From CAVSJR01 sp963728285 (GTDB lineage: Bacteria; Actinomycetota; UBA4738; HRBIN12): DNA of 64,000 bases. Positions within the stretch are counted from its first letter, which is position 1. Each line of letters begins with the position of its first letter. The notes under the pieces were generated by a model. The model made no database searches, was not told the origin of the DNA, and saw only the letters and a list, made by a program, of their open reading frames with translations. Of this stretch, positions 20,843-29,663 are shown piece after piece. The translations under genes were made by a program, and so were the position numbers. The stretch spans positions 496,001 through 560,000 of the forward strand of contig CAVSJR010000003.1 in NCBI GenBank assembly GCA_963728285.1, read 5' to 3'.

Positions 20843-22174
20843 GTGGATGCTCGGACCCGGTACGCGAAGACGGGCGACTTCAACATCGCCTATCAGGTCG
20901 TGGGCGACGGACCGATCGATCTCGTGCTCTCGCCGGGCGCCGCGACCCACCTGGAGCTCGCCTGGGAGGTTCCGCCGCTCGCGCGCTTCCTGGATCGGCT
21001 CTCATCCTTCTCGCGCCTGATCCTGTTCGACAAGCGCGGCACTGGGCTCTCCGACCGTGTTTCTCCGGATGCCCTGCCGACGCTCGAAGGGCGGATGGCG
21101 GACGTTGCAGCGGTGATGGATGCCGCCCGGTCAGAGAAAGCGGCGCTGTTCGGAACGCTCGGTGGGGGCGCGATGTGCGGGCTGTTCGCCTCGACGTATC
21201 CGGAGCGGACGGAAGCGTTGGTTCTGTACGGAACCTTCGGCAAGATCGAACCGGATACTGGCCTGCTGTCCCGTATCGCCTCATCTGAGGACGTCGCATT
21301 GGACCGGATCGAGCGCGAGTGGGGTACCGAGAGCGTCAGCCTGGCCCACTGGGCGCCGAGCCTCGTGACCGACGACGAGTCGAAGGCCGCCTACCTTCGC
21401 CTCGCGCGTTCCGCGCTGAGTCCCGGATCGGCGCGGACGTTGTTCCGGCTCGGATTCCAGGTCGACTGGGAGGCGGTGCTCCCCTCGATCCAAGCCCCAA
21501 CCCTCGTGCTGCATCGAAGCGGCGACCTCGTTGCCCCGATCCGACAGGGTCGCAGGATCGCCGACGGCATCCCGGGCGCGACCTTCGTGGAGCTCTCGGG
21601 GACGGACCATTTCATGTGGGCGGGTGACCAGGACTCGGTGTTGGACGAGGTCGAGTCGTTCCTCTCACGGTTACAGGGCAGGGAGCAGCCCAAGCGAATG
21701 TTGTGCTCGATCCTGTTCACCGACATCGTGTCGTCCACCGAGACGGCGACTCGCCTCGGCGACGAGGCCTGGAGCGACCTCCTCGGCCGCCATCACGCGA
21801 TCGTCCGTCACGAGCTCGATCGATTCGGCGGCGCCGAGGTCGACACCGCCGGCGACGGGTTCCTCGCGACCTTCGACGGTCCGGCGCGCGCCGTCGACTG
21901 CGCCATCGGGATCTCGGACAGGGTCCGCGAACTCGGGATCGCCGTCCGGGCGGGTGTACATACGGGGGAATGTTCTTCGATCGACGGCAAGGTGGGAGGC
22001 ATCGCGGTCGTCATCGCCTCAAGGATCATGGCGCTCGGCGGAGCGGGCGACGTGCTCGTCTCGCAGACCGTGAAGGATCTCGTCATGGGCTCGGGGATGG
22101 CGTTCGAAGGCCGGGGCGGGCACGTCCTGAAGGGCGTCCCCGGAGAGTGGACCGTGTACCGCACCACGAGATGA
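20843..22174 (+). CDS. Alpha/beta-hydrolase domain fused to class III nucleotide cyclase; hydrolase nucleophile apparently lost
   Basis: Intact 443-aa fusion. Residues 1-275 are an alpha/beta hydrolase (NIAYQVVGDGPIDLVLSPG, LILFDKRGTGLSDRV, IQAPTLVLHRSGDLVAPI, LSGTDHFMWAGD). The segment where the GxSxG nucleophile elbow should sit reads LFGTLGGGAM, so the serine appears replaced by leucine. Residues 285-443 are the cyclase: SILFTDIVSSTETATRLGD and DTAGDGFLATFDGPAR supply the two metal-binding aspartates, and KGVPGEWTVYRT is the usual end. This architecture is common in actinobacteria; the dead hydrolase may act as a ligand sensor controlling cAMP synthesis. GTG start at 20843. Confidence 0.85.
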   Translation: MDARTRYAKTGDFNIAYQVVGDGPIDLVLSPGAATHLELAWEVPPLARFLDRLSSFSRLILFDKRGTGLSDRVSPDALPTLEGRMADVAAVMDAARSEKAALFGTLGGGAMCGLFASTYPERTEALVLYGTFGKIEPDTGLLSRIASSEDVALDRIEREWGTESVSLAHWAPSLVTDDESKAAYLRLARSALSPGSARTLFRLGFQVDWEAVLPSIQAPTLVLHRSGDLVAPIRQGRRIADGIPGATFVELSGTDHFMWAGDQDSVLDEVESFLSRLQGREQPKRMLCSILFTDIVSSTETATRLGDEAWSDLLGRHHAIVRHELDRFGGAEVDTAGDGFLATFDGPARAVDCAIGISDRVRELGIAVRAGVHTGECSSIDGKVGGIAVVIASRIMALGGAGDVLVSQTVKDLVMGSGMAFEGRGGHVLKGVPGEWTVYRTTR

Positions 22175-22296
22175 CGGTCGCGAAGGCGAATACGACTTGC
22201 TCTTGGGAACTTCGGCTGGACCCACAGGTCTCCGGATTCCTTCCCAATGCCGCGAAGGTCCGTGATTGTCACGCGGACGTGCCGCGCCCGGCTGAT

Positions 22297-22569
22297 CTAC
22301 CCCCGGGAGGGTTCACGAGACGCTAGGAGCCAATCCCAATCGTCTCGGGCAATCGCCTCCCATCTGATGTCGTACTCAGGATGACGAGCCACGATCACGT
22401 TGCGAAGATTCCCGTTGTCCCGCCATGGGTCCGGCGCAACGTGTACATGGTCGTCGTGTCCGATCGCCAGGACATGGGCGAACGCGTCAGACACAGGGGC
22501 GCCCGTCTGGACGTCAAAGAATTCGATTCCGTCGTCCGCCTCACTCCAGTCATCAGCTTCCGGTTCCAT
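22297..22569 (-). CDS. Small acidic hypothetical protein
   Basis: A 90-residue protein with many Asp, Trp and His residues (DDHVHVAPDPWRDNGNLRN, EAIARDDWDWLLASREP). The ATG at 22569 is preceded by a GAGGGGAG ribosome site. It lies 25 bases downstream of another small leftward gene and probably forms a pair with it. No membrane segment or known motif. Family not recognised. Confidence 0.5.
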   Translation of the reverse strand: MEPEADDWSEADDGIEFFDVQTGAPVSDAFAHVLAIGHDDHVHVAPDPWRDNGNLRNVIVARHPEYDIRWEAIARDDWDWLLASREPSRG

Positions 22570-22594
22570 CCGTGGCTCCCCTCCGCTGCATCCG

Positions 22595-22867
22595 CTATCC
22601 GTGGCGAACCACTCTGTAGACGTCCTCCGCCTGTCGAGTGATCGTGATCTGATCCCCGTCGCTCACGTCCAGAGCTCGGAGCTTGGTCAGGACACTCGCG
22701 TCGCCCCAAATCGCAACGGGACCGCGGTCGGTATCGAGAAACACCCGGCCAAGAACCTCACCTCCACCGGCTGTACCGTCAGGCAGCCTTTGGAACTTCT
22801 TGCCGCGGTATGCCCCTGCGACCTGTCCATTGACTGCCAGCGCCTGGATTGGCAAGTCCTCATCCAT
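22595..22867 (-). CDS. Small hypothetical protein
   Basis: A 90-residue strand-rich protein (LPIQALAVNGQVAGAYRGKK, GRVFLDTDRGPVAIWGDAS, ALDVSDGDQITITRQAEDVY). The last part resembles small beta-barrel or OB-like folds, but this is only an impression. The ATG at 22867 was chosen. The same frame is open upstream to a GTG at 23002 with protein-like sequence, so a 135-residue form is possible. It pairs with the gene at 22297. Confidence 0.45.
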   Translation of the reverse strand: MDEDLPIQALAVNGQVAGAYRGKKFQRLPDGTAGGGEVLGRVFLDTDRGPVAIWGDASVLTKLRALDVSDGDQITITRQAEDVYRVVRHG

Positions 22868-23013
22868 GAAGCCAGCCTGTCCAACTCGTGTGAATCGTCG
22901 CTTGCTTCCGGGGGGCCTCTGGGTGAAGGCTACGTGTCCGTTCGGGAAACAACCGTCAGGTGCGCAGAGTTCCCGACGTGCGTTGGGCCCGCCCGGACCC
23001 ACGGGCGCGACGG

Positions 23014-23319
23014 TTACCTCGATTGGTCAACATCCTCCAGCTCGAACACCTGACGGCTCTCGACCTCGCCCTCCGCGCCGTATTCGCCCGGGTGGATCCG
23101 GGCGAGCGCTTCGAATGGGACGCGCTTGGCCCGATCGACGGCTTCGTCAATCGACTTCACTTCGAGGATCCAGTAGCCGGCAGTTGGTTCCTTCGACTCG
23201 CCGAAGGAACCCTCCATGACGGTGCGGTTCCCGCCCGAGAACTTGACGCGCTTCCCTTCGACGCTCGGGTGAAGCCCCGCGAGTCGAGAAGCACTCCCCT
23301 GGCCCATCGACCGGGACAT
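23014..23319 (-). pseudogene. N-terminally truncated YCII/DGPF-domain protein
   Basis: The C-terminal two thirds of a YCII-related (DGPF) protein: GLHPSVEGKRVKFSGGNRTV, GSFGESKEPTAGYWILEVKS, IDEAVDRAKRVPF and a final EVESRQVFELEDVDQ. Family members normally start with a MKYMLL-type strand about 40 residues earlier. That part is missing here, because the region upstream is the leader of the divergent dehydrogenase gene. It could be a deletion remnant, or a start that I cannot place. YCII proteins often sit beside ECF sigma factors; none is adjacent. Confidence 0.6.
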
Positions 23320-23414
23320 CGAAAATGGGTTCTTCGGGGAGACTCCCCTTCCCCCGAGCGGCGCTATGCTGGCCGCGAGCCATCGCCGAGTAGACACCCG
23401 GCAGGGGGAGACCG

Positions 23415-24308
23415 ATGGCACTGGCGCAGGAACCCGTTGCGGTGCTCGGAATCGGCGCGATGGGCCACGGGATGGCGACGAGTGCTTTACGCGCGGGCAT
23501 CCCGACGATCGTCTGGAACCGGGAGCCAGTGGCGACCCGAGACCTCGCCGAGCTCGGAGCGGAGGTCGCCGAGACCGCCGCCGACGCCGCGCGTCGAGCC
23601 GGGATCGTCATCACGATGGTGACCGACGCCGACGCCGTGATTTCGATCGCTCGCGATCAGGGCATGCTCGCTGGGCTGGCTCCGGGCGCCATCTGGGTGC
23701 AGATGAGCACGATCGGCGTGGAGGGAATCGAGCGCGTCGCGGCCCTGGTCGATGCCGAGCGCCCAGACATGACGCTGCTCGATGCGCCGGTGTCGGGAAG
23801 CAAGGTCCCCGCAGAGCAGGGACAGCTGACGATCTTCGCGTCAGGACCGGACGAGGCCCGCTCCCGCGTCGGGCCTCTGTTCGACGCGCTCGGCCAGCGC
23901 ACGATCTGGGTGGGACCGGTCGGGGCTGGATCGCGACTGAAGCTCGTGAACAACACATGGCTCGCATTCGAGACGGAGGCGGTTGCCACGTCGGTTGCCC
24001 TCGCTCGCCGGTTGGGGCTCGATATCGAGAAGGTGGTGGACGCGCTCGGCGGCAGTCCACTTGTTTCTCCTTGGCAGACAGCCAAGCTGCAACGGATCGC
24101 CAAGGGCGAGTACTCTCCCCAATTCGCGCTCTCCCTCGCGCTAAAGGACGTTCATCTCGCCCTCCAGGCGGCCGACGACGACCGGTTCGCCGCCCTTGCG
24201 TCCCTGGCCGACGAATGGCAGCAGGCCGTCGATGAGGGACTCGGCGACCAGGACCTCACCGTCGTGGCGCGCGCGCTCGAGCAGCAGGGAGGAACGTCAC
24301 GACGCTGA
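23415..24308 (+). CDS. NAD(P)-dependent oxidoreductase, 3-hydroxyisobutyrate dehydrogenase family
   Basis: Intact 297-aa beta-hydroxyacid dehydrogenase. N-terminal Rossmann fold with AVLGIGAMGHGMATSALRAG; substrate-binding loop DAPVSGSKVPAEQGQLTIF; catalytic lysine in GSRLKLVNNTWLAFETEAVA; all-helical C-terminal domain (QFALSLALKDVHLALQAAD). It reduces or oxidises a 3-hydroxyacid or related aldehyde; the substrate cannot be read from sequence. Its stop overlaps the first codons of the LLM oxidoreductase, indicating a two-gene operon. Confidence 0.87.
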   Translation: MALAQEPVAVLGIGAMGHGMATSALRAGIPTIVWNREPVATRDLAELGAEVAETAADAARRAGIVITMVTDADAVISIARDQGMLAGLAPGAIWVQMSTIGVEGIERVAALVDAERPDMTLLDAPVSGSKVPAEQGQLTIFASGPDEARSRVGPLFDALGQRTIWVGPVGAGSRLKLVNNTWLAFETEAVATSVALARRLGLDIEKVVDALGGSPLVSPWQTAKLQRIAKGEYSPQFALSLALKDVHLALQAADDDRFAALASLADEWQQAVDEGLGDQDLTVVARALEQQGGTSRR

Positions 24309-25259
24309 TCGGCTACACGATGATGTGCGAGCAGGCTGGTCCGAAGCAATTGGTGCGAGACGTCGCCCTGGCCGAGGAAGCAGGCTTCGACTTCGCGGTC
24401 ATCAGCGACCACTACTTCCCGTGGCTGGACTCGCAAGGCCACTCCCCGTACGCATGGAGCGTGCTCGGCGCAGCTGCCCAGGCCACCGACCACATTCCGC
24501 TGATGACGTACGTCACCTGCCCGATCCGCCGCTATCACCCTGCCGTCGTCGCGCAGAAGGCGGCGACCATGCAGCTGCTGTCCGACGGGCGATTCACCCT
24601 CGGGCTCGGCGCGGGCGAGAACCTGAACGAGCACATCGTCGGGGGACGGTGGCCGCTCGCCGGCGTGCGCCACGAGATGCTCGAGGAGGCCGTGGAGATC
24701 ATCCGGGCACTGTGGGAGGGAGACACGGTGACCTATCGGGGCCGGCATTTCGACGTTGAGTCCGCGAAGGTCTGGGACCTGCCGGATACCGCCCCGCCGA
24801 TCGGCATCGCGGCCTCGGGTCCGGCAAGCTGTCGTCTAGCGGGACGGCACGCCGACGCCATGATTGCCACCGAGCCTCGTCCCGAGCTCGGCCAGATGTT
24901 CGACGACGCGGGAGGCGTCCGGGAAGCCCCGCATCGGCCAGATCGCGTTGTCGTACGACCCCGATCCCCAGATCGCCGTGAAGCGGGCGATGGATCAGTT
25001 CCGCTGGTTCACGGGTGGGTGGAGGGTCAACGCGGAGCTCCCGGGTCCGGCATCGTTCGACGTCGCGTCCAGGACGGTGCGCGAGGAGGACGTGTCTGCA
25101 CAGATGCCGTGCGGCCCGGACGTCGCTCGGCACGTCGCCGGGATCCGGGAGTTTGAGGGGGCAGGGTTCACCCACGTCGCGCTGGTGCAAGTCGGCGGCG
25201 ACACCCAGGAGGAGTTCATTACCTGGGCGGCAACCGAATTACTCCCCGCCTTCCGGTGA
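24305..25259 (+). CDS. LLM-class (luciferase-like) F420-dependent oxidoreductase (one frameshift; start uncertain)
   Basis: Luciferase-like TIM-barrel enzyme of about 318 aa, of the type related to F420-dependent glucose-6-phosphate dehydrogenase. Visible motifs: LAEEAGFDFAVISDHYFPWL, YVTCPIRRYHPAVVAQKAAT, GRFTLGLGAGENLNEHIVG and HEMLEEAVEIIRALWEGD. Near 24915 a one-base shift moves reading to KPRIGQIALSYDPDPQIAVK and on to the stop. The family normally begins just before LIGYTMMCEQ. The first available codon is a CTG at 24305 overlapping the upstream TGA, and the first ATG (24320) would cut conserved residues, so a sequence error at the start is possible. F420 use is inferred from the family. 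Confidence 0.82.
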
Positions 25260-25597
25260 GCGTGTCGAACAACCAGCTCACGACGCCTGCTGCCCTTGAC
25301 CAGCTGCCCACTGCTGCAACTCCCCTGCTCGAAGTTGCGTTCTACGGCCGTCGCATCCCTGTAGGCAAAGATTGCCGCAACGGTTCGAACTCGAGGTCGT
25401 GTGGTGTGGCACCGGCCAAGGGAGCGGTAATTGGAACCGTGATCGATCGTGCTTGGCGGCTTAGCGACGCTTGGGAAGCGGTCCGGGCCTCGAGCAGCAC
25501 CCTAGTCACAGTTCCTCGAGACACAAGTTCGGGCAGGACGATCGCCTCTGCGTGTTGGCCGTGCGGGCTTGACGCCTGCTTGACCTGAGGAAGACCG
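25260..25597. other. Intergenic region
   Basis: About 340 bases of noticeably lower GC than its neighbours. One frame is open rightward for 110 codons but has poor composition and no ribosome site. Nothing recognised; presumably the promoter of the reductase at 25598. Confidence 0.4.
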
Positions 25598-26539
25598 ATG
25601 AGTGAGACGCACGTCGTGTTCGGGACCGGTCAGGTTGGGCATGCTCTGATTTCGCAGCTGGCCGGGTCGGGGTACGACGTACGGGCGGTGTCGATGCATC
25701 ACCCGACGGCGCTGCCTGAAGGGGCCGACTGGCGACGTGCCGATGCCACCGACCATGAAGCGGCCGCCGAGGCTGCCAAGGGCGCATCGGTCATCTACCA
25801 ATGTCTCAACGCCCCCTACACGAAGTGGCCCGAACTGTTCCCCCCATTACAGAGGGGGGTGCTGGCAGCCGCAGAGCGCAACGATGCGCTTCTCGTGACC
25901 CTCGAGAACGTGTACAGCTACGGTTCGACGAGGGGCAAGCCGATGACGGAGGATCACCCGCTCTCCGCCACGACAGTCAAGGGCCGGACCCGGGCTGCGA
26001 TGACACGGGAACTGCTTGCCGCGGCGGAGGCCGGCAGAATTCGCATCGCAATCGGCCGTGCATCGGATCTCTTCGGGGCGGGAGCCACAGAGACGGCGCT
26101 TGGCAGTCGAGTGTTCGCCAACGCCCTCGCCGGAAAGCGCGTCGACTTCATCGGCAATCCCAACCTCCTTCACACGTACAGCTATGTCCCCGACGTCGCG
26201 AAGGGGCTCGCCACCCTCGGTACCGATGAACGAGCCATTGGCGGTGCGTGGCACCTGCCTGGCCCGGAGACAGTCGCGACGCGGGCGATCATCGAGCTCA
26301 TCGCGGGCGAGGTCGGACGGACCGTGGGCATCCGCAAGGTGCCCACGCTGGCCGTGCGCGCGATGGGGCTGTTTAGCCCCATGATGCGAGGTCTGGCAGA
26401 GATGGCCTACGAGTTCGAGGAGCCCTTCGTCCTGGATACGACGAAGTACCGGTCCATGTTCGGCACCGCCACTACACCACTGAGCACCGCCATCGCGGAG
26501 ACGGTCGGCTGGTACAGAACCGAGAGGGGCGCGTCATGA
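25598..26539 (+). CDS. NAD-dependent epimerase/dehydratase-family (atypical SDR) oxidoreductase
   Basis: Intact 313-aa Rossmann protein. N-terminal nucleotide site VVFGTGQVGHALISQLAGSG, then VIYQCLNAPYTKWPELFPP, VTLENVYSYGSTRGKPMTED with the YxxxK region altered, IAIGRASDLFGAGATETALG, and a C-terminal substrate domain (AWHLPGPETVATRAIIELIA). The catalytic Tyr-Lys pair of classical SDRs is not clear, so it may bind NAD(P) in an atypical, NmrA-like way. It is the last ordinary chromosomal gene before the tRNA-fragment boundary at 26609. Confidence 0.82.
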   Translation: MSETHVVFGTGQVGHALISQLAGSGYDVRAVSMHHPTALPEGADWRRADATDHEAAAEAAKGASVIYQCLNAPYTKWPELFPPLQRGVLAAAERNDALLVTLENVYSYGSTRGKPMTEDHPLSATTVKGRTRAAMTRELLAAAEAGRIRIAIGRASDLFGAGATETALGSRVFANALAGKRVDFIGNPNLLHTYSYVPDVAKGLATLGTDERAIGGAWHLPGPETVATRAIIELIAGEVGRTVGIRKVPTLAVRAMGLFSPMMRGLAEMAYEFEEPFVLDTTKYRSMFGTATTPLSTAIAETVGWYRTERGAS

Positions 26540-26608
26540 TCGTTGCGGAAGCGCAGAATGGTGGGGGTTCCGGGAGCGAAAAGCGTCCCTGATCAGGCAT
26601 CTGCGAGC

Positions 26609-26648
26609 GGGCGGTAGAGGATTTGAACCTCTGACCTCTTCCGTGTCA
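26609..26648 (-). repeat. Partial tRNA-Val 3' copy, candidate attachment-site remnant (distal)
   Basis: A 40-bp exact match to the 3' half of the intact tRNA-Val at 44577-44648: acceptor 3' strand, T-arm, variable region and part of the anticodon arm, up to ...CCGTGTCA on the plus strand. The match ends in the anticodon loop, where tyrosine integrases usually cross over. Same orientation as the tRNA. Not a functional tRNA, as the 5' half is missing. Confidence 0.85.
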
Positions 26649-27196
26649 CAGAAGGTCCGCGCAACGCCGTGACCAGCGCTCTCGCTGCTCACGACCGTTT
26701 TCGGTAGTCACAGGAGTGCCGGGAGTACCCCTGAGTGACATCGGCTCCTTCACAAGATATTGACCAGATGGGCGTCCATTTGACTCCCCGATGCGAATGA
26801 CTGACCGCGACACGGCCCGGGTGAATTCCCAATGTCGACGTCAGGCTACGATCGGAAACGATGCTGTCGAAAGGCTAAAGAAATCACCGAGATGCCGACG
26901 CCTGGATGCCCCATTGTGGGCTTCGTCGCCAGGGTCGAAGACCAGCGAGCCTGGCGAAGAGAACAAGTAGAGGCCGGCTGCGAGCCAAGCCAGACCGCGG
27001 GTCGTTTGTTCGCTCATCTCACCGCGAGCACGAGCGTTAGGAGTGCGATGAGCTTCCCACGGGGGCTCCCCGATCTCCGGCAGGCCGACACTACCTCTCG
27101 TCGCGTCAGAGCAAAACGTCAATTGAGCCAGGCATGGGGCATTGCGCCTACTCGATTCGTCGCACTAGACTCCTCTTGCCCGCCGGCGAGGGGAAG
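26649..27196. other. Intergenic flank of the first tRNA-derived site
   Basis: About 550 bases to the first TolB-like gene. It contains AGCTTCCCACGGG near 27052, also found after the second tRNA fragment near 29600, and a GACCAGCGC motif shared by both flanks. This suggests the ends of related inserted elements. A leftward frame around 26841-27122 contains a hydrophobic stretch (GLAWLAAGLYLFSSPG), but no firm gene can be called. Confidence 0.45.
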
Positions 27197-28165
27197 ATGA
27201 AGATGCGAATTGCGCGCCTCACGCCAGCCTGGCTGGCGGTGATCTTCGGGCTCGTCGTGCTCAGCACTCCACCGACGGCGCGCGCCACATTCGCCGGATC
27301 CAACGGACGCATCGCGTTCTCGTATGGAGACCAGTTCCCCGGAGGCGACCTCGGGTCCCACACGGACATCTTCGCGATCCGGCCGAACGGGAGCCACCTT
27401 CAACAGTTGACGCACGTACCGAACGAAGCGGCCGCTGCCCTGCCCTCGTGGTCGCCCGATGGGACGAAGATCGCCTTCGAGAGCAACGTGAGCGGCAACT
27501 ATGAGATCTGGGTCATGGATGCCGACGGCCGGCACAAGGTGCAGATCACCGACGAGCCTCGTTTCGAGCATCTGACGCCCAGCTGGTCGCCCGACGGCTC
27601 GCAGATCGCCTATAGCCGCTGCGACACGCCGTTCGGCTTCATCGGTTCGTGCGATATCAACGTGATGAGCGCCGACGGAAGCTACGCATACCGAGTCGTG
27701 GGCGGGCATCGAATCCACGGCCGCCCCGTGTTCTCCCCCGACGGGACGTCGATCGCTTTCGCGAGCGATCGTGCCGGCTTCATTTCGGCCATCTGGGTAG
27801 TGAACGCCGACGGGACCGGCCTTCAGCGGCTGACGAGTCCCAATACCGAGGGCTTTTGGCCCGACTGGTCCCCGGACGGAGAGCGAATCCTGTTCACCGA
27901 CAACTGTTGTCGGCCCCACAGCAACCTCTGGAGCGTCAGTCCCGACGGAATGGGACTCACCCGCCTGACGGACTCGACGCCCGGCCACAACCTGATGTTC
28001 GGCTCGTACGCCCCGAGCGGCCGGAAGACCGTCCTCACCAGCGATGAGGCCTACCCCCGCTTTTGCTGCACGGACATCGTCGTACGAGGGGCGAATGGGG
28101 ATCTCTCCACCATCGTGGAGGGCGGCCGCGCGTTGGTCATTGCTTCATGGGGTTCAGCGACGTGA
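27197..28165 (+). CDS. Secreted TolB-like (PD40) beta-propeller protein 1
   Basis: Intact 322-aa exported propeller. The ATG at 27197 follows a GCGAGGGGAAG ribosome site and opens a signal peptide (MRIARLTPAWLAVIFGLVVL, cleavage near TARAT). PD40 blades repeat: LPSWSPDGTKIAFESN, LTPSWSPDGSQIAYSR, RPVFSPDGTSIAFASD and WPDWSPDGERILFTDN. A Cys-Cys pair (DNCCRPHSN) and another (RFCCTDIVV) lie in the last blades. A tandem homologue follows 26 bases later. No TolA/Pal system is nearby, so it is probably a cell-surface binding protein. Confidence 0.85.
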   Translation: MKMRIARLTPAWLAVIFGLVVLSTPPTARATFAGSNGRIAFSYGDQFPGGDLGSHTDIFAIRPNGSHLQQLTHVPNEAAAALPSWSPDGTKIAFESNVSGNYEIWVMDADGRHKVQITDEPRFEHLTPSWSPDGSQIAYSRCDTPFGFIGSCDINVMSADGSYAYRVVGGHRIHGRPVFSPDGTSIAFASDRAGFISAIWVVNADGTGLQRLTSPNTEGFWPDWSPDGERILFTDNCCRPHSNLWSVSPDGMGLTRLTDSTPGHNLMFGSYAPSGRKTVLTSDEAYPRFCCTDIVVRGANGDLSTIVEGGRALVIASWGSAT

Positions 28166-28191
28166 CCGGCGGACTGAGTGGAATCGGAGCG

Positions 28192-29286
28192 ATGAGACAT
28201 GCATCGAGATCGCCGCGAGTGGGGTGGCGAGCGGCGCTCCTCGTGGGACTCCTCGCGGCCCTGGTCTGCACCGCGAGCCCCGCGACGGCGACCTTCCCCG
28301 GCCGAGACGGCAGGATCGCGTTCGCCGACTTCATCACGGGACAGATCTACGCCGTCAACCCGGACGGGACGGGCCTGGCGCAGTTGACGCACACCGATGC
28401 ACGGCATGTCACGTTCTCCCCTGAGTGGACGGCGGACGGTCGTGTCACCTTCTCGCTCCTGCGTGCGAACACACCCGAGGACCATGCCCGCATCTGGATC
28501 ATGAACGCCGACGGAACCGATCAGCACAGGCTGGCCGGGGACGCGCCCGGGTATCGCGACTATGGTGCCACCCTCACCCCAGATGGAAGCATCGTGTTCG
28601 CTCGATGCAAGCCCGACAACGGCGTCTGCGCGATTTGGATCATGCGGTCCGACGGCACGGGCAAGCGGCCGCTGACCCCGTACCGAGAGGGACAGAACGA
28701 GGCGATCGACTTCTTCCCGACGGTGTCGCCCGACGGCCGACACGTGGCATTCACACGGTTCGCCTGGAAGGGTATCGCCGCGCAGGTCTACGAGATGCGG
28801 ATCGACGGCTCCGGCGAGCACGCGATCACGCCCGCTGCCCTCGAAGCGACGTCCCCCGACTATTCGCCCGACGGCTCGCTCGTCGTGGTCCACAGCCAGG
28901 CGGTCCGCCTCGGAAGCAACATCTATTCGCTTCACCGGGACGGTACGCACGTGACGAGGCTCACGCGGACGGCCTACCCGAACAACGACATCGACCCGAC
29001 CTACTCGCCGCGGGGCGACCGGATCGCGTTCTCGAGCGATCGGCGCTATGACGATTTCTGCTGTGCCGACCTGTTCGCGATGACGGGGGGCGGCACCGAG
29101 GAGTATCGCGTCCCCACCGACGGGATCCAGGGTGTGGTGCAGGTCGCTTGGGGATCCGCGCCGCTGGTGACCGATGCCGAGGCCGCTCGGTTGGCGCCGG
29201 TGACACCGGCAGAGCCCGCCGCCTCCGCGGGCGCTCGCAGTTGGTGCACGTCAGTGCCGGCCATCATGCGCATGCGGTTCTGCTAG
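28192..29286 (+). CDS. Secreted TolB-like (PD40) beta-propeller protein 2
   Basis: Intact 364-aa paralogue of the preceding gene and probably co-transcribed with it. Signal peptide from the ATG at 28192 (RAALLVGLLAALVCTASPA, cleavage near ATAT), then ATFPGRDGRIAFADF, which matches the ATFAGSNGRIAFSYG start of its neighbour. Blades include FFPTVSPDGRHVAFTRF, SPDYSPDGSLVVVHS and DPTYSPRGDRIAFSSD, and the DDFCCADLFA Cys pair is shared. A C-terminal tail of about 40 residues with one Cys, ending MRMRFC, is unique to this copy. Both genes lie between the two tRNA fragments, so they may be cargo of a small element. Confidence 0.85.
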   Translation: MRHASRSPRVGWRAALLVGLLAALVCTASPATATFPGRDGRIAFADFITGQIYAVNPDGTGLAQLTHTDARHVTFSPEWTADGRVTFSLLRANTPEDHARIWIMNADGTDQHRLAGDAPGYRDYGATLTPDGSIVFARCKPDNGVCAIWIMRSDGTGKRPLTPYREGQNEAIDFFPTVSPDGRHVAFTRFAWKGIAAQVYEMRIDGSGEHAITPAALEATSPDYSPDGSLVVVHSQAVRLGSNIYSLHRDGTHVTRLTRTAYPNNDIDPTYSPRGDRIAFSSDRRYDDFCCADLFAMTGGGTEEYRVPTDGIQGVVQVAWGSAPLVTDAEAARLAPVTPAEPAASAGARSWCTSVPAIMRMRFC

Positions 29287-29448
29287 CCGCCGTCGACGCA
29301 GTTCACGTCCCCGGCTTTGACGCTCTACCATTCGCCGGGACCGGCTGGAACATCGTTCTCGAATCGATACATAGCCATCGCCCCGCACATTCTCGCGAAG
29401 GGCTTTCCCCACAAGACCAACGTGCTGCGAGCTGGGTATTCGGTGGTC
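29287..29448. other. Spacer before the second tRNA fragment
   Basis: Non-coding flank between the TolB-like pair and the tRNA-derived repeat. Contains nothing recognised. Confidence 0.4.
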
Positions 29449-29491
29449 GGCGGTAGAGGATTTGAACCTCTGACCTCTTCCGTGTCAAGGA
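29449..29491 (-). repeat. Partial tRNA-Val 3' copy, candidate left attachment site (attL)
   Basis: A 43-bp exact match to the tRNA-Val gene at 44577-44648, from the acceptor 3' strand through the T-arm and anticodon loop to ...GTCAAGGA on the plus strand. Same orientation as the tRNA and the more distal copy. With the integrase lying against the intact tRNA, this is the expected distal end of a 15.1-kb integrative element. Confidence 0.88.
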
Positions 29492-29663
29492 TCGCCGGGG
29501 CGGCATCGCGACCAGCGCGTTTTCCACAATCCACAGGTGAGGGGGTGTTCGGAAGGTCCCTCAAAGACCCCCGAGAACCCCCAAATGCCGTTTGGTTCTT
29601 CCCACGAGCTTCCCACGGGGAGATGCGTGATCGCACCCGTCCCCCGACCTACGATCGCATATC

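Noticed and set aside
25256..25588. 110-codon rightward frame between the LLM enzyme and the SDR
   Set aside because: No ribosome site, poor composition, no motif.
26609..26648. Possible extra tRNA genes at 26609 and 29449
   Set aside because: Only the 3' half of tRNA-Val is present; no D-arm or 5' acceptor strand, so these are site remnants, not tRNAs.
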